Shown: one piece after another, positions 1 through 6,085 of the stretch
Layout of the letters: each line of letters begins with the position of its first letter
Position numbering within the stretch: position 1 is the first letter of the stretch
From: JBKJUK01 sp046590705
GTDB lineage: Bacteria > Acidobacteriota > Thermoanaerobaculia > Gp7-AA8
Reading direction: 5' to 3'
DNA: 6,989 nucleotides
NCBI GenBank assembly: GCA_046590705.1
Contig: JBKJUK010000233.1
Span: 1 to 6,989 of the forward strand
Program-made: the position numbers and the translations under genes
The notes under the pieces: generated by a model
Seen by the model: the letters and a program-made list of their open reading frames with translations, nothing else
The model's database searches: none
What the model was told of the DNA's origin: nothing

Positions 1-806
1 CATATTTCCTCGCGCCGATCCTGCCACTGCTGCCAGCCTTTCTGGTCTTCTGCCTGATTCCGTTCGGCCCGCCACCAACGTTCACGATTACGCGGGTGAA
101 CGTCGGCATCCTGCTGATTCTCGCGCTCACCTCGACTGCCGTATACGGAATCATCCTCGGCGGCTGGGCATCGAACAACAAGTTCTCGCTGATGGGCGGA
201 CTCAGGTCAGCCGCACAGATGGTCTCCTACGAAGTGCCGATGGGTCTTTCCATCGTCGGTGTTTTGATGCTCTCGCAGAGTCTCGATCTGGTGACCATCG
301 TCAGATATCAGGAAGAGAACGTCTGGAATGTGATCCCACAGATCGCGGGGTGCTTCGTTTTCCTGGTGGCCATGACCGCAGAGAGTAATCGCACTCCCTT
401 CGATCTGCCTGAAGCGGAATCTGAACTGGTAGCAGGTTTTCACACTGAATACTCCGGGATGAAGTTCGCGTTCTTCCAACTCGCGGAGTTCGCAATGATG
501 CTCGTGAACTCCTGCCTGATCGTGACCATGTTTTTCGGTGGCTGGACAGTCAGTTTCTATGGGTACGGAATCACAACGTCGCTGCTGGAGAGCCTCGGGC
601 CGGCGGGCGCCTTTCTCGGGTTCTTGATCTTCCTCACCAAGGTGGCGTTCTTCATCTTTCTTTTCATCTGGATGCGCGCCAGTTTTCCGAGATTTCGCTT
701 TGATCAGTTGATGGATCTCGGATGGAAATGGCTGATTCCTATGGCACTCGCGAATATCATTGTCACGGCACTGGTCGTACTCGCGATTCAGAGTCTCGGC
801 TCATGA
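1..806 (+). CDS. nuoH: NADH:quinone oxidoreductase subunit H (NuoH), 3' part
   Basis: NuoH is the complex I membrane subunit that helps form the quinone-binding cavity and its link to the proton-pumping arm. The reading frame (codons beginning at base 3) is open from the left edge to TGA at 804-806, so 267 residues are visible and the N-terminal part is missing; E. coli NuoH has about 325 residues. Family hallmarks are YEVPMGLSIVGVLMLSQ (about 228-280), the quinone-cavity loop PEAESELVAGFHTEYSG (within 396-458) and near the C-terminus RASFPRFRFDQLMDLGWK (about 676-730). Several hydrophobic membrane helices alternate with these loops. The GTG at 96 lies inside the conserved protein and is not the start. 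The stop codon overlaps the nuoI start (ATGA). Identification is secure; only the 5' end is unseen. Confidence 0.97.
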   Translation, partial: YFLAPILPLLPAFLVFCLIPFGPPPTFTITRVNVGILLILALTSTAVYGIILGGWASNNKFSLMGGLRSAAQMVSYEVPMGLSIVGVLMLSQSLDLVTIVRYQEENVWNVIPQIAGCFVFLVAMTAESNRTPFDLPEAESELVAGFHTEYSGMKFAFFQLAEFAMMLVNSCLIVTMFFGGWTVSFYGYGITTSLLESLGPAGAFLGFLIFLTKVAFFIFLFIWMRASFPRFRFDQLMDLGWKWLIPMALANIIVTALVVLAIQSLGS

Positions 807-1321
807 GAAGAAGATTACGAAATCTGGCGTCCAGGATGCTGCTGCTCGATATCTTTGCAGGGCTGGGCCTGACCTTCCGCACCATGCTGCGTCCGAAGGC
901 GACCATTCGTTACCCGGAAGAGAGACTCGAGCCGGCAGATCGCTTCCGGGGAATGTTTCGCTTCTCCTACGACCGCTGCATCGCCTGCAAGCTGTGCGCG
1001 ATGGCCTGTCCCATCGACATCATCTACATCGACGTTCACGATGAGATGCATGAAGAGGATGGAAAGAAGAAGAAGGTGAAGATCCTTGACCGCTTCGATA
1101 TCGACGTCAAGCGCTGCATGTTCTGCTCGCTTTGCGAGGAGGCCTGCCCGACCAAACCGAAGTCGATCTGGCTGACCACGAAGACTTACGAACTGGCGGC
1201 CTATGATCGTGGCGATCTGTACATGGACATGAAGGACCTCGAGTACTGGGAAGGTGTCCCGCGCCACCGTTCGATCGAGCAGGTGAGCGGCGGTGCGCCG
1301 GAAGGTAAGCCCACTCCATGA
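803..1321 (+). CDS. nuoI: NADH:quinone oxidoreductase subunit I (NuoI), two [4Fe-4S] ferredoxin-like subunit
   Basis: NuoI carries the two tetranuclear iron-sulfur clusters (N6a and N6b) that relay electrons towards the quinone-proximal cluster. The protein has 172 residues, normal for the family (E. coli 180). An N-terminal amphipathic stretch with GLTFRTMLRPKATIRYPEE precedes two C-x2-C-x2-C-x3-C-P motifs: Cys59/62/65/69 (CIACKLCAMACP) and Cys105/108/111/115 (CMFCSLCEEACP). All eight ligands are present. ATG 803 overlaps the nuoH stop by four bases and has no strong Shine-Dalgarno, which suggests re-initiation after nuoH. An in-frame ATG at 722 lies deep within nuoH and would add 27 residues unlike the family, so it was not chosen. 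The linker between motifs is highly charged (EEDGKKKKVK at about 84-93), and the tail after the second motif contains TKTYELAAYDR, reminiscent of non-proteobacterial NuoI/NdhI proteins. Confidence 0.97.
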   Translation: MRRRLRNLASRMLLLDIFAGLGLTFRTMLRPKATIRYPEERLEPADRFRGMFRFSYDRCIACKLCAMACPIDIIYIDVHDEMHEEDGKKKKVKILDRFDIDVKRCMFCSLCEEACPTKPKSIWLTTKTYELAAYDRGDLYMDMKDLEYWEGVPRHRSIEQVSGGAPEGKPTP

Positions 1322-1995
1322 ATCTGATCTCGTCGGGACCGGCGCTGGTGTTCTTCATCGTTGGGAGTCTGGCCATCGCGTCGGCGATTCTGGTGGTGGC
1401 TCTCCGCAACCCTGTTCATTCGGCGCTGTTTCTTCTGCTCACCTTCGTGTCGGTAGCGATTCTTTTCTTTCTGCTTGGCGCCGAGTTTCTGGGAGCGGTT
1501 CAGATGCTGGTCTACGCCGGCGGCATCATGGTGCTGTTCCTGTTTGTGGTCATGCTCATCAACGTGCGGCGCGTGACTGCCGAGCCGTCGTTTTCCGCCT
1601 GGTGGAAAGGTGCGCTGATGATCGGCGTCGCTCTCATGGTCGTGCTCACCGCGATTCTTCGCTCCGGAAGTTTCGCGCCCGCCGTCGACAATCCGACAGG
1701 TCTGGGACGAGAGAAAGTGGAGACGGTGCGACTGATCCGAAAGGACACTGGCAAGGTCGTCCGCAGGCGCACCACCGAGATCGAGAGTCGGAACTCAGAA
1801 GCGATCGGAATGAGGCTGTACCGCGATTACCTCATTCCATTCGAAATCGCGTCGGTGTTTCTTCTGGTGGCCATGATTGGTGCCATCGTGATCGGTAAGC
1901 GGGAACTACATGCCTTGGAAGAAGAGCGCACGCCGCAATTCATTCTCGATCGCGTGGCCGAAGAGAAGCGCATCAAGAGGCTGCATGATGCCTGA
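1318..1995 (+). CDS. nuoJ: NADH:quinone oxidoreductase subunit J (NuoJ)
   Basis: NuoJ is a small multi-helix membrane subunit in the proximal part of the complex I membrane arm. The protein has 225 residues. The conserved core is FLLGAEFLGAVQMLVYAGG followed by IMVLFLFVVMLIN (residues about 51-82), with Tyr66 in the third helix, where the family has a distorted helix tied to conformational coupling. A last helix follows DYLIPFEIASVFLLVAMIGA (about 170-189), another family signature. The loop between the fourth and fifth helices (about 117-160) is longer than in E. coli NuoJ (184 residues in total) and rich in Lys, Arg and Glu. The C-terminal tail (about 194-225) is also charged and probably helical. 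ATG 1318 sits in the nuoI stop (ATGA), indicating translational coupling. The 3' end overlaps nuoK by 8 bases. Confidence 0.96.
   Translation: MNLISSGPALVFFIVGSLAIASAILVVALRNPVHSALFLLLTFVSVAILFFLLGAEFLGAVQMLVYAGGIMVLFLFVVMLINVRRVTAEPSFSAWWKGALMIGVALMVVLTAILRSGSFAPAVDNPTGLGREKVETVRLIRKDTGKVVRRRTTEIESRNSEAIGMRLYRDYLIPFEIASVFLLVAMIGAIVIGKRELHALEEERTPQFILDRVAEEKRIKRLHDA
1975..1980 (+). promoter_or_regulatory. Ribosome binding site of nuoK
   Basis: AAGAGG lies within the end of nuoJ, seven bases before the second of two tandem ATG codons. Its spacing, together with the family-standard residue numbering, favours ATG 1988 over ATG 1985. Confidence 0.55.
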
Positions 1996-2290
1996 CACCA
2001 ACGCCTTCCTGCTGCTGGCTGCGGTGCTGTTCGTAATCGGACTGACCGGCGTGATTCTTCGGCGCAACATGCTGACCGTACTCATGTCCATCGAGCTGAT
2101 GCTGAACGCCGTGAATCTGAATCTCGTGGCTTTCGCCTACCGGTTCTCTTCGCTCGATGGTCAGATCCTGCCAATTTTCATCATCACCGTTGCCGCTGGC
2201 GAGGCCGCAGTCGGTCTTGCACTCATCATTCAACTTTACCGCCTTACTGGCAGCGTCAACGTCGACGAAGCGCGTGAGCTGAATGGCTGA
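1988..2290 (+). CDS. nuoK: NADH:quinone oxidoreductase subunit K (NuoK)
   Basis: NuoK is a three-helix membrane subunit with two buried glutamates needed for proton translocation. The protein has 100 residues, the same as E. coli NuoK. Counted from ATG 1988, the glutamates fall at Glu36 (VLMSIELMLNAVNLNL) and Glu72 (FIITVAAGEAAVGLAL), matching the E. coli numbering exactly. Two tandem ATGs (1985 and 1988) are possible starts. The Shine-Dalgarno-like AAGAGG at 1975-1980 is 7 bases from 1988 but only 4 from 1985, so 1988 is preferred; choosing 1985 adds one Met. The open frame continues upstream to an ATG at 1910, but that stretch is the end of nuoJ read in another frame. The gene overlaps nuoJ by 8 bases and is followed by a 30-base gap. 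Confidence 0.96.
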   Translation: MPDTNAFLLLAAVLFVIGLTGVILRRNMLTVLMSIELMLNAVNLNLVAFAYRFSSLDGQILPIFIITVAAGEAAVGLALIIQLYRLTGSVNVDEARELNG

Positions 2291-2320
2291 GCGAATCTTG
2301 ACAGCTGCGGTGCGTGAATC

Positions 2321-4459
2321 ATGAACCCGAATCTGCTGTGGCTGATCCCCGCACTGCCTGCTGCCGGTGCACTTCTGAATGGACTGCGCGCCTTGCGCGG
2401 CCGCGAAGAAGTGTCACGACATCGTCTCACCTCGGCGATCATCGCGAACACTGCCACGGCCTTGACCGCTCTGGTCAGTACGCTGCTGATTCTGTTTTTC
2501 GCAAAGTCAGGTCAACAGCAAATGGTGACGGATGCGATCTCCTGGTTCGCAGCAGGCCAGGATTTTTCGGCCAGTTACGGTCTGAGGCTCGACAGGCTTT
2601 CCGCGACGATGCTGCTGATCGTGACCTGGGTGGGCGCGCTGGTTCATCTGTTCTCGGTCGAGTACATGCGCCGCGAGAAGGGTTACGCGCGTTACTTCAG
2701 CTTGCTGAACCTGTTCATGCTGGCCATGCTTCTGCTGATTCTTGCAGACAACTACGTGTTGATGTTTCTGGGCTGGGAAGGTGTCGGACTGGCGTCGTAT
2801 CTGCTGATCGGGTTCTTCTACGAAAAGCGTATCGCCGCGGACGCCGGGAGAAAAGCCTTCCTGGTGAACAGGCTGGCTGACGTTGGTTTCCTGCTGGCTC
2901 TTTTTCTGATTCATCGGAGTTTCGGCTCCTGGCAATTCGAAGCGATCTTTTCCTCGACTGCAGCGGCAGGTGAGGGTTCCGTCTGGATAGCAGCACTGCT
3001 TCTGGTGGCTGCATGCGGCAAGTCGGCGCAGCTACCTCTGCATGTGTGGCTGCCGGACGCCATGGCTGGGCCGACTCCCGTATCGGCACTCATGCACGCA
3101 GCCACGATGGTGACGGCCGGCGTGTATCTGATCGCACGATCGCACCCGCTGTTCGACGCCGCACCTGCAGTCATGTCCGTGACGGCCGTGATCGGGATCG
3201 TGACGGCGCTCGTGGGTGCTGCCATCGCGCTGGTGCAATACGACGTGAAGAAGATCCTCGCGTACTCGACCATCTCTCAGTTGGGGATGATGTTCGTCGC
3301 GCTGGGTCTCGGCGCGTACACCGCCGCCATGTTTCACCTGCTGACGCACGCTTTCTTCAAGGCTGCACTGTTTCTTGCCGCCGGTTCGGTGATTCATGGT
3401 TGTAACGGTGAGCAGGATATCCGGCGCCTGGGAGGACTCGGAGTTTTCCTTCCCTCGACGCGGCGAACCTTTCTGATCGGAGCGGCTGCTCTGGCAGGTC
3501 TGCCGCCGCTGGCCGGTTTCTTCTCTAAGGACGAGATTCTGGCGAGTGCGCTGTCCCGAGGCGTGAAGGGACTGATGCCATGGGGGCCGCAGTTGGGATT
3601 GGCTTGCTGGATTCTGGGGCTCGTAGTTTCTGCGATGACTGCGTACTACATCTTTCGTCTCTACTTTTCGCTCTTTGCCGGCGATTTTCGAGGTGAGTTC
3701 ACCTCGGGAGTTGCTGAGTCGGAGCCGCAGCACAGCGATCATTCCCTGATCGCGAGTGAGACCCGGCTTTCCCCCGAGTTTCAATACAAAGGTGCGGTCG
3801 GGGAGATCGGAGTTCGTAGAACCAGGCCGCACGAGTCGAAAGGTGGGATGCTGGCGGTCCTTGGCGTTCTTGCTTTCTTCTCGGCCTTCACCGGGTTGCT
3901 CGGCTTTCCGGTTCGAGCCTTCGGATTCGAAGGGCATTCACCCTTTAACGATTGGCTGCAGCCGATGTTCGCGAACACGAAGTTCATTGAACCTTCGCCG
4001 AGTTCGATCTGGCTCTCGATGATCGCCTCCATTGCGGTGGCGGTCGGCGGGGTGCTGCTGGCGCGCCGCCGCTATCAGAGTGGTACTCCGGTGGGGTCGG
4101 ATCTTAGATCGAGTTTCTATCGGAAAGCCTTCGAGCAGAAGCTGTACTTCGATGAGTTCTATCGTGCATCGATTGTCCGCTGGTTGTATGGGACGAGCGC
4201 TACTCTGGCCTTCGTCGATCGCTGGATCGTGGACGGCGTAGTACGTTCGGTTGGCAGGGTGAGCGTGTCGATTCTGGGGTATGGTTCGGCCGCAGTCGAT
4301 CGATTCGTGGTTGATGCGGGGGTGAACGCGGTGGCTGCCGGGGCGGAGAGGGGATCAACTCATTTGAGGCGCATGCAGAGTGGTGCCCTGCAGAACTACG
4401 TGCTCATCATGGGGACGGGACTCCTGCTGCTGGCAGCTGTTTATCTGGTGTTCTCATGA
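2321..4459 (+). CDS. nuoL: NADH:quinone oxidoreductase subunit L (NuoL), distal antiporter-like subunit
   Basis: NuoL is the most distal antiporter-like proton-pumping subunit of complex I and carries the long lateral helix that runs along the membrane arm. The protein has 712 residues, longer than E. coli NuoL (613). Core signatures are FLGWEGVGLASYLLIGF with the key Glu153, ACGKSAQLPLHVWLPDAM with Lys234, AGPTPVSALMHAATMVTAG with His259, HAFFKAALFLAAGS with Lys347, and LAGFFSKDEIL with Lys403. These match the channel residues known from E. coli. Residues about 590-690 (KLYFDEFYRASIVRWLYG onwards) form the lateral amphipathic helix, and a terminal helix (about 692-711) anchors it. Residues about 459-503 are a hydrophilic insertion between FAGDFRG and RPHESKGGM. 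ATG 2321 is the first possible start, because an in-frame TGA lies at 2315-2317. No strong Shine-Dalgarno precedes it. The stop overlaps a tiny ATGA-coupled frame. Confidence 0.97.
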   Translation: MNPNLLWLIPALPAAGALLNGLRALRGREEVSRHRLTSAIIANTATALTALVSTLLILFFAKSGQQQMVTDAISWFAAGQDFSASYGLRLDRLSATMLLIVTWVGALVHLFSVEYMRREKGYARYFSLLNLFMLAMLLLILADNYVLMFLGWEGVGLASYLLIGFFYEKRIAADAGRKAFLVNRLADVGFLLALFLIHRSFGSWQFEAIFSSTAAAGEGSVWIAALLLVAACGKSAQLPLHVWLPDAMAGPTPVSALMHAATMVTAGVYLIARSHPLFDAAPAVMSVTAVIGIVTALVGAAIALVQYDVKKILAYSTISQLGMMFVALGLGAYTAAMFHLLTHAFFKAALFLAAGSVIHGCNGEQDIRRLGGLGVFLPSTRRTFLIGAAALAGLPPLAGFFSKDEILASALSRGVKGLMPWGPQLGLACWILGLVVSAMTAYYIFRLYFSLFAGDFRGEFTSGVAESEPQHSDHSLIASETRLSPEFQYKGAVGEIGVRRTRPHESKGGMLAVLGVLAFFSAFTGLLGFPVRAFGFEGHSPFNDWLQPMFANTKFIEPSPSSIWLSMIASIAVAVGGVLLARRRYQSGTPVGSDLRSSFYRKAFEQKLYFDEFYRASIVRWLYGTSATLAFVDRWIVDGVVRSVGRVSVSILGYGSAAVDRFVVDAGVNAVAAGAERGSTHLRRMQSGALQNYVLIMGTGLLLLAAVYLVFS
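3689..3706. repeat. Perfect inverted repeat, 8-base arms, at the left edge of the NuoL insertion
   Basis: The sequence cgaggtgagttcacctcg reads as an 8-base arm, a GT spacer and the exact reverse complement of the arm. In RNA a 7-pair stem with a four-base loop is more realistic. It lies in coding sequence, so it is not a terminator. It begins at the codon for Arg457, just where NuoL stops resembling its family. Confidence 0.6.
3695..3829 (+). other. Hydrophilic insertion segment within nuoL, rich in inverted repeats
   Basis: This in-frame stretch encodes about 45 polar residues (about 459-503) between two motifs that are normally close together in NuoL: the end of a membrane helix (LFAGDFRG) and HES followed by the next helix. 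It contains ASETRLSPEFQYKGAVGEIG and no hydrophobic helix. At least three inverted repeats lie in or at the edge of it (3689-3706, 3735-3753, 3792-3832). The frame is kept open, so the gene is not broken. The exact boundaries are my estimate, and whether it came from a palindromic repeat element or is simply a long loop is unresolved. Confidence 0.5.
3735..3753. repeat. Perfect inverted repeat, 7-base arms, inside the NuoL insertion
   Basis: The sequence gcgatcattccctgatcgc has two 7-base complementary arms (GCGATCA and TGATCGC) around a 5-base loop TTCCC. It lies about 30 bases after the first inverted repeat. It has no following T-run and is inside an open frame. Confidence 0.6.
3792..3832. 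repeat. Imperfect inverted repeat at the right edge of the NuoL insertion
   Basis: GTGCGGTC at 3792-3799 pairs with GGCCGCAC at 3825-3832 through eight pairs, one of them a G-T wobble, around a 25-base loop. A competing 6-base pairing exists between CCCCGA at 3772-3777 and TCGGGG at 3798-3803. The right arm ends at the point where the NuoL family motif (HES) resumes. Confidence 0.4.
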
Positions 4460-4542
4460 TTCGCATACTGATTCAGAACTACCCGGGCACCGGGCGCTTC
4501 GTTCGTACCGGGCAGGAGGATGCGTTTGATTTCTCTATTTGA
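4456..4542 (+). CDS. Possible 28-residue coupled leader frame between nuoL and nuoM
   Basis: An ATG at 4456 overlaps the nuoL stop in an ATGA arrangement, the same geometry as the nuoH-I, nuoI-J and nuoM-N junctions. It opens a frame of 28 codons that ends at TGA 4540-4542, inside the start of nuoM in another frame. The peptide begins MIRILIQNYPGTGRF, is mixed polar and shows no domain, signal or membrane helix that I recognise. A possible role is to carry ribosomes from nuoL across the 60-base gap to the nuoM start, which its translation would cross. It may equally be a chance frame. No function is assigned. Confidence 0.2.
   Translation: MIRILIQNYPGTGRFVRTGQEDAFDFSI
4514..4519 (+). promoter_or_regulatory. 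Ribosome binding site of nuoM, with unusual position
   Basis: A perfect AGGAGG directly abuts ATG 4520 with no spacer, too close for efficient initiation there. It is six bases before an in-frame TTG at 4526, which is ideal spacing. This is the strongest Shine-Dalgarno seen in the window and follows one of its only two gaps between genes. Confidence 0.7.
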
Positions 4543-6085
4543 TCGGCTGCCTCTGTTGTCGATCATTACTTTCGTTCCTCTCGCGGGTGCGCTGCTTGCG
4601 GCGCTGATTCCCGCGAGGCTGGGAAGTGCCGGCCCGCGACGCATTGCCACGATGGTCTCGGCGATCAACCTGGTACTCGTTGGCTTCCTGTGGGCACGAT
4701 TCGACACTGCGCCCGCCGCTTCCGTGTTCCAGTTCGGGGAATCGCTGAGCTGGATCGCCGCGCTCGGAGTGCGCTACGAACTCGGCGTCGATGGGATCGC
4801 TGTACTGTTGCTTCTGCTGACGACGCTCATCAGTCTGGTGGCTACGATCTCGGCGCGCGACTCGATTGCGATTCGTACCAGGGAGTTCTTCGTTCTCATG
4901 CTGGTCCTGCAGAGCGGGATGATCGGCGTGTTCTGCTCGCTCGATCTGTTCCTGTTCTACGTGTTCTGGGAGGTCATGCTGGTGCCGATGTACTTTCTCA
5001 TCGGGGTGTGGGGAGGGGAGCGCAGGCTGTATGCCGCCATCAAATTCTTCCTCTACACGCTGGCCGGCTCAGTGTTGATGCTGTTGTCAATTCTTGCGCT
5101 CTACTACTTCAATACCACCGGAATCCCGCTGCTGAATATCACGGGACTCGGCAATGTGCCGTCGTTCGATGTGCTGCAATTTCATCGAATCGGGCACCTG
5201 ATTCCGGCGTCGCTGCAGTTCTGGATTTTTCTCGGATTCTTCTTCGCCTTCGCGGTGAAGGTCCCGCTGTTTCCGTTTCACACATGGCTGCCGGACGCGC
5301 ACGTCGAAGCTCCCACCGCTGCATCAGTCATTCTTGCGGCAATTCTTTTGAAGACGGGTGCATTCGGATTCGTGCGTTTTGCGATTCCGATCCTTCCGTC
5401 CGCGACGCGCGAGATGGTTCCGTGGGTAGCTGCGCTCGCACTCATCGGGATCATCTACGGCGCGCTCATCGCGCTGGTGCAGAAGGACGCCAAGCGGCTC
5501 GTCGCTTACTCCTCGGTCTCGCACCTCGGGCTCGTGATGCTGGGGATGTTCGCCCTCAATCATGCGGGGATCAGCGGCTCCATCCTGCAGATGGTGAATC
5601 ATGGTCTCTCGACTGGTGCTCTGTTTCTGCTGGTCGGCTTGCTTTACGAGAGAACGAAGACCAGAGAGATCGCACGTTTCGGCGGTCTGGCACGAGTGAC
5701 GCCGCTCCTGGCGACTGTGTTTCTGATCGCCACTCTCTCGTCGATCGGACTTCCAGCGCTCAACGGTTTCATCGGAGAGTTCACCATCCTGCTGGGAGTC
5801 TCGCAACGAAGTCTCTGGTGGTCTCTCACTGGCGTGATGGGAATCGTGCTCGGTGCTGCTTACATGCTGTGGCTCTATCAACGGCTGTTCTGGGGACCAG
5901 TGGATCGGCAGGAGAATGAGACTCTGAGAGATCTTTCAGGTCGCGAACTCTGGACACTCCTTCCGCTGGTCGCTTGTATGTTCTGGATCGGGCTCTATCC
6001 AGCTCCGTTCTTTCGACTCATCGATCCTTCCGTTCGTTATGTAATCGAAAAGATCGAGCCAGCGACAGGTGCGGCTCGAAGATGA
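4520..6085 (+). CDS. nuoM: NADH:quinone oxidoreductase subunit M (NuoM), antiporter-like subunit
   Basis: NuoM is the middle antiporter-like proton-pumping subunit of complex I. The protein has 521 residues from ATG 4520, close to E. coli NuoM (509). Family residues are Glu151 in FYVFWEVMLVPMYFLIG, Lys247 in FAFAVKVPLFPFHTWLPDAH, Lys278 in ILAAILLKTGAFG, the QKDAKRLVAYSSVSHLG segment (about 321-337), and Glu420 in PALNGFIGEFTILLG. These correspond to the E. coli channel residues Glu144, Lys234, Lys265 and Glu407. About fourteen hydrophobic helices fit the fold. The start is uncertain: a perfect AGGAGG touches ATG 4520, while TTG 4526 has ideal spacing and would remove only two residues. No start codon exists further upstream in frame before a TGA at 4469. 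The stop overlaps the nuoN start (ATGA). Confidence 0.97.
   Translation: MRLISLFDRLPLLSIITFVPLAGALLAALIPARLGSAGPRRIATMVSAINLVLVGFLWARFDTAPAASVFQFGESLSWIAALGVRYELGVDGIAVLLLLLTTLISLVATISARDSIAIRTREFFVLMLVLQSGMIGVFCSLDLFLFYVFWEVMLVPMYFLIGVWGGERRLYAAIKFFLYTLAGSVLMLLSILALYYFNTTGIPLLNITGLGNVPSFDVLQFHRIGHLIPASLQFWIFLGFFFAFAVKVPLFPFHTWLPDAHVEAPTAASVILAAILLKTGAFGFVRFAIPILPSATREMVPWVAALALIGIIYGALIALVQKDAKRLVAYSSVSHLGLVMLGMFALNHAGISGSILQMVNHGLSTGALFLLVGLLYERTKTREIARFGGLARVTPLLATVFLIATLSSIGLPALNGFIGEFTILLGVSQRSLWWSLTGVMGIVLGAAYMLWLYQRLFWGPVDRQENETLRDLSGRELWTLLPLVACMFWIGLYPAPFFRLIDPSVRYVIEKIEPATGAARR

Noticed and set aside
96..806. nuoH beginning at GTG 96
   Set aside because: The same frame is open to the left edge and encodes NuoH-like sequence (for example PILPLLPAFLVFCLIPFGPP), so the gene begins before the window.
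1910..1987. An N-terminal extension of NuoK from ATG 1910
   Set aside because: The added residues are the end of nuoJ read in another frame and are charged. With ATG 1988 the protein has the standard length and its glutamates fall at 36 and 72.
2298..2326. TTGACA at 2298-2303 as a promoter -35 box for nuoL
   Set aside because: No convincing -10 hexamer lies at the right distance, and the continuous operon structure makes an internal promoter unnecessary.
3689..3753. Hairpins as a transcription terminator
   Set aside because: They lie inside the open nuoL frame, lack a following T-run, and are followed by three further genes of the same complex.
3032..3937. Long open frame of 301 codons on the minus strand opposite nuoL
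   Set aside because: It lies wholly antisense to conserved NuoL codons, and its translation is low-complexity, rich in Arg, His and Gln, with no recognisable domain. Such frames arise from codon bias in moderately GC-rich genes. The same applies to 5324-5881 on the minus strand and to the plus-strand frame 4690-5919.
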